A stretch of 8,604 nt of DNA, from contig CALEZJ010000022.1 of the NCBI GenBank assembly GCA_937927885.1, positions 1-8,604 of the forward strand. Direction: 5' to 3'. A program made the position numbers and the translations under genes. This document shows positions 1 to 7,419 of the stretch, in pieces. The DNA is from an uncultured Paracoccaceae bacterium. Lineage in GTDB: Bacteria > Pseudomonadota > Alphaproteobacteria > Rhodobacterales > Rhodobacteraceae. The notes under the pieces were generated by a model that was given only the letters and a program-made list of their open reading frames with translations, made no database searches and was not told the DNA's origin. How positions within the stretch are numbered: the stretch's first letter is position 1; each line of letters begins with the position of its first letter.

Positions 1-1354
1 GCGCGGACAGCCGCAGCCAGATCCCGTCCGCCGCGCGCACGGTCAGTTGCGCGACGGGCCGGGGCGTGCGGCCTTCGACCGGGGTCAGTCGGCAGGCACG
101 GGCGACCAGCGCCAGCATCAGCGGCCCTTCGACCATGGCAAAGCCCGCACCGGGGCAGACCCGCGGCCCGGCCGAAAACGGCAGGAAGCCATCGCGCGCT
201 GCCGCCCGCCCCTCGGGCGTTTGCCAGCGGGCGGGGCAAAAGGCGTCGGGGTCCGACCACAGCGCCTGATGGCGGCCCAGGTGCCAGGGGCTGACCACGA
301 CCTGCGCCCCCTTTTCCACCTGCCGCCCGCGAAACTGGTGCGGACAGGCCGCCTCGCGCACCATCATCGGCACCGGCGGGTATAGCCGCAGCGCCTCGCG
401 GAAGGTGTCGCGCGCCAGCTTCAGGCGGCTGACGGCGGAAAAGTCGGGCGTGGCCAGGTCCCGGGCCGCCTCTCCGGCCAGCGCGTCTTGCAGCGCGGGG
501 TCGAGCGCGAGCAGGTAAAGCGCCCATCCCAGCGCCGAGGCCGAGGTTTCATGGCCGGCCAGAAAGAACACCGCCATCTGGTCCAGCACTTCGGCGTCGT
601 CGAAATAGCGCCCGTCCACGGGATCGGGCGTGGTCATGATCTTGGTCGCCAGATCGTCCGGCGCATTGCCTGCGGCAATTGCCGCGCGCCGCGTGGCGAT
701 CAACGCGCGGGTCAGCGCGCGGATGCGCCCGGCCTCGCGCAAGGTGCCCCGCCGGTGCAGCCGCGGAAACCAGCGCGGCAGCGGCAGGAAGGCCGCGAGG
801 TTCAGCAGCGGTTGCGTCGCCTGAAAGGCGCGAAAGCTGCGATAGACGGCACTGGCGGTCTCGTCCTCGATCGGCACCGAAAACAGCGTGCGAAAGATCG
901 CGTCGGCGGTCGCGTGGCTCATCTCGGGTTCGACGTCGACGGGGCTGCCATCGGCAAGCGCCGTCAGCCGCGCCACCATCGCCTGCGCCGCCGCCAGGAT
1001 CGCCGGAAAGGTATCGCGCAGCCGCCCCCCTTCAAACGCCGGGTCGATGATGCGCCGCTGGCGCTCCCAAAGCGGCCCGTTCGACAGGAACACGCCCTGC
1101 CCCAGCAAGGGCTCCAGCCCCGCCGCCATGCGCGGCGATTTCGGGAAATCCCGCGGCGATTCGTGCAGGACACGGCGCAGCAGCGCGGGGTCGTTGACCA
1201 GAAACGTGTGCAGGAAGGGCAGCTTCAGTTCCGCCATCTTGGCGCGGTAAAGCCGGTCCGGATTGGCCGACAGGATATCGCGGCGAAACGCCCGAAGATA
1301 GCGCCAGAAGGCAAAGCGCCCCGGGCGCGAGGCCGGTTTGGGCGGGATGATCAC
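1..1354 (-). CDS. Cytochrome P450 (C-terminal end cut by the window edge)
   Basis: This is a haem-thiolate monooxygenase, expected to insert one oxygen atom from O2 into an organic substrate using electrons from a separate redox partner. Reading from the GTG at 1354 gives about 451 codons before the left edge, close to full family length, so only a short tail is missing. Visible motifs are a C-helix WERQR (W96 to R100, the WxxxR haem-propionate contact), the I-helix oxygen-activation motif AGHET (residues 266-270), the K-helix ExxR (E320, R323) and the haem loop FSAGPRVCPG with ligand Cys400. The protein has no clear N-terminal membrane anchor and is probably soluble. GTG was chosen because it overlaps the TGA of the upstream hydrolase gene (GTGA) and has a GGAG a few bases before it, inside that gene. 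The motif style suggests an E-class P450. The substrate and CYP family cannot be assigned, and no ferredoxin or reductase gene is visible. Confidence 0.93.
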   Translation of the reverse strand, partial: MIIPPKPASRPGRFAFWRYLRAFRRDILSANPDRLYRAKMAELKLPFLHTFLVNDPALLRRVLHESPRDFPKSPRMAAGLEPLLGQGVFLSNGPLWERQRRIIDPAFEGGRLRDTFPAILAAAQAMVARLTALADGSPVDVEPEMSHATADAIFRTLFSVPIEDETASAVYRSFRAFQATQPLLNLAAFLPLPRWFPRLHRRGTLREAGRIRALTRALIATRRAAIAAGNAPDDLATKIMTTPDPVDGRYFDDAEVLDQMAVFFLAGHETSASALGWALYLLALDPALQDALAGEAARDLATPDFSAVSRLKLARDTFREALRLYPPVPMMVREAACPHQFRGRQVEKGAQVVVSPWHLGRHQALWSDPDAFCPARWQTPEGRAAARDGFLPFSAGPRVCPGAGFAMVEGPLMLALVARACRLTPVEGRTPRPVAQLTVRAADGIWLRLSA

Positions 1355-2556
1355 GGCAGGCTCCGGTGTGGGGAAAACACCCGCCGCTCGGTCTGCGGCG
1401 AGGGTTTGCGCGTCGCAAAGCGTTCAGCCAGCGTCAGCGGCCCGGCGGTGATCTGGAAATAATCATAGTCGCGCGGCCGGTCGAACGCGGCCAGATACTG
1501 GATATGCAGCCGGAAGAACTGCCGCCGGATCGCGCGCCATTTCGCCGGGCTCAGCGTGTCGGAAAACGCCGCCGAAAAGACCAGCGGCTGGTGCGCATCC
1601 GGCGGGGCCACGCCGCAGATCGCCGGCGGGTCGGTCAGCCAGAAACACACGCCGTCGCCCTTGGCGCTGACATCGACCCAGGTGACGGCACGGCTGGCGG
1701 CCAGTTGCGCCAGATCCCCGCGCAGGCGTTCCGCCCTAGGCAGAAAGGCCTGCATCGGGATCGCCTGCCCCAGCGTCAACAGCGAAAGGCGCGCGCCCGC
1801 AGGCAGCCCGCGCCGCTCGACCGCGGCGGCCAGCATGACGGCCAGCGCCGCGCCCGAGGAATGGCCGACCAGCAGCACCTCGTCGGTGCCGGGTTCGGCC
1901 AGGGCCCCGGCGATCTCGTCGGCAAAGCCGTCCAGCCTGCGCGTCAGCGCCGGGGCCAGCGCGCCATCATGGGCGGCGACCTGCGCGAAATCGTAAAGCA
2001 GGTAATAGGCGAAGAACCTGGTATCCAGCCTGCGGAACAGTTGCATCAGCCCCGCCAGCACCGCCGCCCCGGCCAGCGCCGCCAGCCAGCCCGGCAGGAC
2101 CTGCGCCAGCCCCCAGCCCACCAGCACCCCCGCGCCAAGCGCCAGCAAAAGCTGCACCGTCAGCATCGCCACCGGCCAGGCCCCGGCCAGCATCGGCCCG
2201 GGCCTGAGCCGGATCATCGCCCTCAGCGCCCCGGTGGCGACAAAGGTCCAGAGGGTACGCAGCATCAGCAGATAGGTCGCCACCACCCCGCGCCGCATCG
2301 ACGCCTGCACGAGGTCGGACCAGACCAGCACCTTGACGCGCGCCTCGGACTCTACACCACCAATGCGGGTGGCGACGCGCCACACATAGCCGCCGCTGCC
2401 GGGGGCCTCGGCCTGCAAGGTCAGCGCATACCCCGAGATCGCGGCCTGCGCGGCGCCCTCCTTGCGATAGAACTCGCGGTAACGGCGCGGCGGGAACGGG
2501 TCGTAGCCGGGCACATAAAAGACCCGTCGCCGAAAGATCCTGTCGGGAGCCTGCAT
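1351..2556 (-). CDS. Alpha/beta hydrolase with membrane-spanning insertion
   Basis: This is a 401-residue putative serine hydrolase (esterase or lipase-like). The nucleophile elbow GHSSG is at 231-235 with catalytic Ser233, preceded by a hydrophobic strand (VLLV). The N-terminus holds a strand and loop, VFYVPGYDP (about 12-20), placed where the oxyanion-hole strand of the fold should be. Between these lies a strongly hydrophobic stretch, about 123-152 and 156-172, with a weaker segment near 91-113, predicting two or three membrane helices. Catalytic His could be His351 (RLHIQY) and the acid Asp295 or Asp301; both are guesses. There is no Sec signal peptide. The ATG start is preceded by a GAGG with about 5 bases of spacing. 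The gene ends in a GTGA overlap with the P450, so the two products are made from one message and probably work on related substrates. I do not recognise a named family member. Hydrolase class is fairly sure; substrate is unknown. Confidence 0.82.
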   Translation of the reverse strand: MQAPDRIFRRRVFYVPGYDPFPPRRYREFYRKEGAAQAAISGYALTLQAEAPGSGGYVWRVATRIGGVESEARVKVLVWSDLVQASMRRGVVATYLLMLRTLWTFVATGALRAMIRLRPGPMLAGAWPVAMLTVQLLLALGAGVLVGWGLAQVLPGWLAALAGAAVLAGLMQLFRRLDTRFFAYYLLYDFAQVAAHDGALAPALTRRLDGFADEIAGALAEPGTDEVLLVGHSSGAALAVMLAAAVERRGLPAGARLSLLTLGQAIPMQAFLPRAERLRGDLAQLAASRAVTWVDVSAKGDGVCFWLTDPPAICGVAPPDAHQPLVFSAAFSDTLSPAKWRAIRRQFFRLHIQYLAAFDRPRDYDYFQITAGPLTLAERFATRKPSPQTERRVFSPHRSLP

Positions 2557-2698
2557 GCCTGCCTCGCCGGTTTTGTCCTCAGGCTAGTGCATTGTCGCCA
2601 AGGGGGGAACCCCCGGACCCCGCGCATCGCCGGGCAGAGCGGATTGACCTTGTCCCGGGGCTGGGCGAACGTGGCGCCGCAGCCAAAGGGGGAATGGC
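2557..2698. promoter_or_regulatory. Divergent intergenic region (hydrolase/P450 versus sulfatase)
   Basis: These 142 bases separate the minus-strand hydrolase/P450 operon from the plus-strand sulfatase and must hold both promoters unless transcription enters from outside. A TTGACC at 2644-2649 could be a plus-strand -35 element, but no convincing -10 follows at the usual distance. A short GC hairpin is formed by G-run 2602-2607 and C-run 2610-2614. I could not pick out a convincing operator, so the region is marked by its position rather than by motif matches. Confidence 0.5.
2685..2693 (+). promoter_or_regulatory. Ribosome binding site of the sulfatase gene
   Basis: A purine block AAAGGGGGA ends 5 bases before the ATG at 2699. 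It supports that start, giving MAKARNILF and leading straight into the first metal-binding strand of the sulfatase fold. A nearer ATG at 2694 is in another frame and overlaps this site. Confidence 0.6.
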
Positions 2699-4372
2699 AT
2701 GGCCAAGGCACGGAACATCCTGTTCATCATGTTCGATCAACTGCGGTGGGATTACCTGTCCTGCTACGGCCATCCCGCCCTGCCGACGCCGCATATCGAC
2801 CGGCTGGCGGCAAAGGGCGTGCGGTTCACCAACGCGCGCATCCAGTCGCCGCTCTGCGGTCCCTCGCGGATGAGCACCTACACCGGGCGCTATGTGCATT
2901 CGCATGGCGCGGTCTGGAACAACACGCCCTTGAAGGTGGGCGAGATGACACTGGGCGACCATCTGCGCGCGCAGGGCATGGAGGCCTGGCTGGTCGGCAA
3001 GACCCATATGAAGGCCGATGCCGAGGGCATGCGCCGACTGGGGCTCGAGCCCGACAGCGTCATCGGCGCGCGGCTGTCGGAATGCGGCTTTGACGTGTTC
3101 GAGCGCGACGACGGCATGCGCCCCGAAGGGCCAAAGGGCCGCTATGATGAACGCGGCGCGCTGGTCTATAACGACTATCTGCGCGCCAAGGGCTATGCGG
3201 GCGACAACCCCTGGCACGATTACGCCAACTCGGGCCGCGACGACGACGGCAATGTGCTGTCGGGCTGGTTCCTGTCGAACTCGGACCATCAGGCGAATAT
3301 CGCCGAGGAGGACAGCGAAACCCCCTACATGATGCGCCGGGGGATGGAGTTCATCGCTTCGCGCGGCGAGACCCCTTGGCTGTGCCACCTGTCGCTGATC
3401 AAGCCGCACTGGCCCTATATCGTGCCCGCCCCCTATCACGACATGTTCGGCCCGCAGGATTTCCTGCCGCTGGTGCGCGCCGAGGTGGACACCGACCACC
3501 CGGTGATGCGCGGCTTCATGCAGGCCCCGGTGGCAAAGGCCTTTGCCATCCCCGAGGTGCGCGAAAAGGTGCTGCGCGCCTATATGGGCCTCATCAAGCA
3601 GATCGACGACCAGATGGGTGTCCTGCTGGACTGGCTTCAGGCCCAGGGCCGCATGGACGACACGATGATCGTGCTGACCTCGGACCATGGCGATTATCTG
3701 GGCGATCACGGGATGGGGGAAAAGATGTTCTTCCACGATTGCTCGGTCAAGGTGCCGCTGATCGTCTATGACCCCTCGCCCGAGGCCGATTCCACGCGCG
3801 GCACTGTCAGCGATGCGCTGGTCGAGCAGATCGACCTCGTGCCGACCTTTGTCGAGGTGGCGGGCGGCGCGCCGGGCGCGCTGGACCACATCCTCGAAGG
3901 GCATTCGCTGCGGCCCCTGATCCACGGACAGGCCGATGCCCTGCCCCGCGACCGGGTCATCTGCGAATACGACTGGTCGCATACGCCGCTGGCCGACAGG
4001 ATGGGACTGCACCCGTCGCAGGCGCGCATGATGATGGTGGCGGATCGGCGCTGGAAGCTGATCCATTTCGAGAACGGCGCGCGGCCGGTGCTGTATGATC
4101 TGGAAAACGACCCGCAAGAGCTGGTCGATCTGGGCGCCAGCCCGGATCACGCCGGGGTTGTGGCGGCGATGTATGACAAGCTGAACGCCTGGGCGCGCCG
4201 CCAGTCGCAGCGGCAGACGAAATCGAACGCGGCCATCGTCGCGGGACGCCGCGCGATGGGCGGCGTCGGCGTGTTCATCGGCGTGGTCGCCCCCGGCCAG
4301 ATGCCGCCCGAGGAAGAGGCCTGGTATCTGGGCCGCAAGGCCCCGGACATGCGCCGGGGACCCGGGGGGTGA
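2699..4372 (+). CDS. Type I sulfatase / phosphonate monoester hydrolase-like enzyme
   Basis: This 557-residue enzyme of the alkaline phosphatase/sulfatase superfamily hydrolyses sulfate, phosphate or phosphonate esters. The motif C53-G-P-S-R57, followed by MSTYTGRY, is the sulfatase signature in which the Cys is oxidised to formylglycine by a separate formylglycine-generating enzyme, not seen here. Metal-site residues are visible at Asp13 (FDQLRWD) and Asp329-His330 (TSDHGDYLGDHG). KPHWPY (235-240) and EKMFFHD (341-347) supply further active-site candidates. Several blocks, APYHDMF near 244-250, DHPVMRGFM and the EYDWSHT region near 423-429, recall the Rhizobium phosphonate monoester hydrolase/phosphodiesterase group more than choline sulfatase, judged from memory. 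There is no signal peptide, so the enzyme is cytoplasmic. Residues beyond about 505 form a Gly/Pro-rich tail of unclear role. It converges on the ABC importer operon and is divergent from the hydrolase/P450 operon. Fold and active-site class are sure; the choice between sulfatase and phosphonate/phosphodiester hydrolase is open. Confidence 0.92.
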   Translation: MAKARNILFIMFDQLRWDYLSCYGHPALPTPHIDRLAAKGVRFTNARIQSPLCGPSRMSTYTGRYVHSHGAVWNNTPLKVGEMTLGDHLRAQGMEAWLVGKTHMKADAEGMRRLGLEPDSVIGARLSECGFDVFERDDGMRPEGPKGRYDERGALVYNDYLRAKGYAGDNPWHDYANSGRDDDGNVLSGWFLSNSDHQANIAEEDSETPYMMRRGMEFIASRGETPWLCHLSLIKPHWPYIVPAPYHDMFGPQDFLPLVRAEVDTDHPVMRGFMQAPVAKAFAIPEVREKVLRAYMGLIKQIDDQMGVLLDWLQAQGRMDDTMIVLTSDHGDYLGDHGMGEKMFFHDCSVKVPLIVYDPSPEADSTRGTVSDALVEQIDLVPTFVEVAGGAPGALDHILEGHSLRPLIHGQADALPRDRVICEYDWSHTPLADRMGLHPSQARMMMVADRRWKLIHFENGARPVLYDLENDPQELVDLGASPDHAGVVAAMYDKLNAWARRQSQRQTKSNAAIVAGRRAMGGVGVFIGVVAPGQMPPEEEAWYLGRKAPDMRRGPGG

Positions 4373-4397
4373 TCGCCTCCGACCCCTCCCCGCCCCC

Positions 4398-4419
4398 CAT
4401 CTGCCCTTGGATTACCCCG
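4398..4419 (-). repeat. Degenerate intergenic repeat, copy 1
   Basis: On the plus strand it begins CATCTGCCCTTGGATTACCC. It matches the copy at 4483-4504 at 17 of 22 positions, 85 bases away, with C-rich sequence in front of both. The strand is arbitrary. From memory it resembles a short motif seen near gene ends in Rhodobacterales genomes. Confidence 0.45.
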
Positions 4420-4482
4420 TGGCGCGGCTGGGGGGGGCGTCTCGGGAACGCTCCTGAGCGGCGTCCACGCCCTCTTCCCCTT

Positions 4483-4504
4483 CATCTGTCCTTGAATATC
4501 CCGG
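4483..4504 (-). repeat. Degenerate intergenic repeat, copy 2
   Basis: On the plus strand it begins CATCTGTCCTTGAATATCCC and aligns without gaps to copy 1 at 4398-4419 with five mismatches. It is A/T-richer than its surroundings. The function is unknown; the strand is arbitrary. Confidence 0.45.
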
Positions 4505-4512
4505 GGGCTAGA

Positions 4513-4527
4513 TTTGGCGTAGCCAAA
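4513..4527. repeat. Short inverted repeat TTTGGC-GTA-GCCAAA
   Basis: A perfect 6-bp inverted repeat with a 3-base loop directly after repeat copy 2. It could form a small hairpin in transcripts of either strand, and being near two gene ends it may belong to a bidirectional 3'-end structure. It is too short to call a terminator alone. Confidence 0.45.
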
Positions 4528-4538
4528 GACGGGGTCGA

Positions 4539-4569
4539 CCATTGTGCGCCATTGGTGCAAGCACAATGG
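4539..4569. repeat. Perfect 9-bp inverted repeat (possible bidirectional 3'-end hairpin)
   Basis: CCATTGTGC at 4539-4547 is exactly complementary in reverse to GCACAATGG at 4561-4569, with a 13-base loop. The loop holds a second CCATTG (4549-4554) that could compete for the same 3' arm. A further stem GGGCG-ACG-CGCCC at 4568-4580 overlaps the 3' arm by two bases. The structure reads the same on both strands, which suits a shared 3' end for the convergent genes, but no T-run follows. Confidence 0.6.
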
Positions 4570-4628
4570 GCGACGCGCCCCCCCCCTTCCTCGATTCACC
4601 CCCAGACCGGCACGCTCACAGGCACTTT

Positions 4629-4647
4629 CCCTGCCCGGGCCGCAGGG
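4629..4647 (-). terminator. Hairpin immediately after the ABC ATPase stop codon
   Basis: CCCTGC (4629-4634) pairs with GCAGGG (4642-4647) around a 7-base GC-rich loop, starting at the base right after the TGA of the minus-strand ATPase gene. It is a candidate 3'-end or RNA-stabilising structure for the four-gene operon. It has no following U-run (AAAGTG comes next on the minus strand), so termination by this element alone is doubtful. Confidence 0.4.
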
Positions 4648-5705
<1,058 letters not shown>

Positions 5706-5706
<1 letters not shown>

Positions 5707-6488
5707 CAGCGGGCAATCCTGTTGTGTTTCGAGAGGCGCGAGACGAGCTGGATCAGCCCCATGCAGGCCCAGGTGATGCCAAAGGCGATCACCGCCAGCG
5801 CCGCCGGTTCATAGGCGCGGTTGGCGCCCAGAAGCTGCATGAAGGGGCCAAAGGCGGGCCGGTCCAGAAGCGCTGCCATGGTGAACTCGCCGATCACGAT
5901 GGCGAGGGGGAGGAAGGCGCCCGACAGCACCGCGCCCAGCACATTGGGCAGGATGATGCGCGCCAGAATCGTGGTCCAGCCCGCGCCCAGCGACTGCGCG
6001 GCCTCGGTCAGCGTGCCGACGTCGATGGTCCGCAGCCCGGTATCCACCGCGCGGTACATATAGGGCAAGGCCAGCGTGGCATAGCCGAACATCAGCAGGA
6101 TGTTGGTGCCCATCGTGGTCCCGGTCATCGGCAGCCAGCTCGAGGTGTTGTAAAGCCGGATATAGCCGAACACGATGACGATGGACGGAATGACCAGCGG
6201 CAGAAGGGTGATGAACTCGACATAGGGACGCAGGCCCGGCATCTTCAGGCGCACCCAGAAGGCGGTCGGCACCACCAGCAGCACGCCAAAGGCGATGGTG
6301 ACCAGCGCCATGACCACCGAATAGCCGAAGGTCGCCTGAAAGCGCGCATCCGTCAGCACCACGCGGTAGGCCTGCAACGAATACTCGCCCCGGATCATGC
6401 GCAACGAGAACTCGCTCATCCCGTAAAGCGGCAGCAGGAAATAGACGATGCCGAACAGCAGCGCGCCATAGGACCACAGGCGGGTCAT
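5706..6488 (-). CDS. ABC importer permease, second subunit
   Basis: This 260-residue inner-membrane permease of the binding-protein-dependent transport family has about six hydrophobic segments: near 5-24, 56-77, 92-110, 128-146, 184-205 and 230-250. The cytoplasmic coupling loop (EAA motif) is seen as EAAQSLGAGWTTILARIILP (162-181), with the invariant Gly at 168, and docks on the ATPase. ATG 6488 was chosen over upstream in-frame codons because it overlaps the stop of the first permease as ATGA, is preceded by an AAGGTGG-type ribosome site, and gives the expected short N-terminus (MTRLWSYGALL) ahead of helix 1. The two dissimilar permeases suggest a heterodimeric channel, as in PotB/PotC-type transporters. 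Length is normal and no motif is broken. Confidence 0.94.
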
Positions 6489-7348
6489 TTCAGCCACCTT
6501 TCCGAGCGCGCGCGCAGCACGATGTAGATCGCATTGGCAATGCCGGTGATGACGATCATGCCGAAGGCCAGCGCATAGCCCAGGTTGGGCGAGCCCAGCA
6601 CATCCCCCCGGATCTGCGCATAAAGCAGGATCGGCGCGATGTTCAGCGAGGGGCCGGTCAGCGCGATGGCGGTGGCGACGGCGCCGAAGGCATTGGCAAA
6701 CAGCAGCGCCATGGTGCCGAGGATCGACGGAAACAGGATCGGAAAGGCCACCTTGCGCCAGTATTGCGCATTGGTGGCACCGAGGATCGCCGCCGCCTCG
6801 CGCCATTCACGCTTCAGCCCGTCCAGCGCGGGGGTGATGATCAGGATCATCAGCGGGATCTGGAAGAAAAGATAGGTGATCACCAGCCCCAGAGTGCTGA
6901 GCAGGTTGAATCCCATCAGCCGCAGGTTGATGCCGAACTCGGTGCGCAGCCAGATGGTGATGATCCCCGCCGGGCCGATCGTGGCGATGAAGGCAAAGGC
7001 CAACGGCACGCCGGCGAAATTCGACGCCACGCCGGAAAAGGTCAACAGCGGGTTGCGCAGCCAGCGCGGACCCTTGCCCACGGTGATCGCGGCAGCCATG
7101 GCAAAGCCGATCACGCAGCCCAGCAACGCCGACCAGAAACTGATCTTGATCGACACCCAGTAGGCCGACAGGATCGACGGCGAATTCAGCGCCAGGATGT
7201 TGTCGAAGGTAAACGCACCCAGCGGAGTGCGAAACGCGCCGACGACGATGTAGAGCGTCGGCAGCAGCAGGAACAACGTGACGAACACGAAGAACGGCAC
7301 CACCCCCAGCCAGGTCAGGGGCAGGCGCGCGGGGCGTGACTTGGCCAT
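6485..7348 (-). CDS. ABC importer permease, first subunit
   Basis: This 287-residue inner-membrane permease is the partner of the subunit encoded next. Hydrophobic segments lie near 12-35, 66-90, 107-132, 152-173, 206-230 and 255-278. The EAA coupling loop is EWREAAAILGATNAQYWRKV (181-200), with the conserved Gly at 190. The ATG at 7348 (MAKSRPARLPLTWLG) gives a short positively charged N-terminus before helix 1. A longer in-frame start at TTG 7408 would put translation initiation at the foot of a perfect hairpin and add a non-conserved-looking 20-residue leader, so it was not used. The ribosome site before ATG 7348 is poor, in contrast to the strong one of the upstream binding-protein gene, which fits lower permease output. 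The 3' end overlaps the next gene by four bases (ATGA). Confidence 0.92.
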   Translation of the reverse strand: MAKSRPARLPLTWLGVVPFFVFVTLFLLLPTLYIVVGAFRTPLGAFTFDNILALNSPSILSAYWVSIKISFWSALLGCVIGFAMAAAITVGKGPRWLRNPLLTFSGVASNFAGVPLAFAFIATIGPAGIITIWLRTEFGINLRLMGFNLLSTLGLVITYLFFQIPLMILIITPALDGLKREWREAAAILGATNAQYWRKVAFPILFPSILGTMALLFANAFGAVATAIALTGPSLNIAPILLYAQIRGDVLGSPNLGYALAFGMIVITGIANAIYIVLRARSERWLK

Positions 7349-7377
7349 CGAAAGGGATCCCGGGTCTTGGTCAGGCA

Positions 7378-7405
7378 CCGTCGGCCCTGTTGCCAGGGCC
7401 GACGG
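7378..7405 (-). promoter_or_regulatory. Intercistronic 12-bp perfect hairpin with GCAA tetraloop
   Basis: On the transcribed strand CCGTCGGCCCTG, then GCAA, then CAGGGCCGACGG form an uninterrupted 12-bp stem closed by a GNRA-type tetraloop. It begins 14 bases after the binding-protein stop codon and ends 29 bases before the permease ATG. No U-run follows, so it looks more like a partial terminator or 3'-end stabiliser than a full terminator. Hairpins in this position are known in importer operons such as malE-malF, where they favour binding protein over permeases; that role here is an inference. Confidence 0.8.
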
Positions 7406-7419
7406 CAAGGATCAGCGGA

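Larger units (their letters stand above)
4373..4647. other. Convergent intergenic region, repeat- and hairpin-rich
   Basis: This stretch lies between the stop codons of the plus-strand sulfatase and the minus-strand ABC ATPase. No credible gene is seen. It carries homopolymer runs (eight G at 4430-4437, nine C at 4578-4586), a degenerate direct repeat and several inverted repeats listed separately. No inverted repeat is followed by a T-run on either strand, so a textbook intrinsic terminator is lacking. Confidence 0.7.

Noticed and set aside
488..1462. Long plus-strand open frame of 324 codons opposite the P450
   Set aside because: Its translation is Arg/Gln/Gly/Pro-rich low-complexity sequence with no domain, typical of the antisense of a high-GC gene; the minus strand carries all P450 motifs.
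2602..2614. G-run/C-run hairpin in the divergent intergenic region as a terminator
   Set aside because: The stem is only 5 bp with a 2-3 base loop and no T-run, and such runs are common in DNA of this composition.
1366..3093. Plus-strand open frame of 575 codons across the hydrolase gene, the divergent region and the start of the sulfatase
   Set aside because: Composition is dominated by Arg, Gln, His and Pro, and it runs through two real genes in the wrong frame; no family features.
2579..4150. Minus-strand open frame of 523 codons opposite the sulfatase
   Set aside because: It is rich in His, Val, Arg and Gln with no motif, while the plus strand has a complete sulfatase active site over the same stretch.
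4366..4386. GGGGT/ACCCC stem around the sulfatase stop codon as a terminator
   Set aside because: A 5-bp stem with an 11-base loop and no T-run is too weak to support a terminator.
6489..6806. N-terminal extension of the second permease by 106 codons
   Set aside because: It overlaps the first permease in another frame; the ATGA junction at 6485-6488 with a good ribosome site gives the normal permease length.
7349..7408. Longer TTG start for the first permease
   Set aside because: It would begin at the base of the 12-bp hairpin, has no ribosome site, and adds residues unlike a permease N-terminus.
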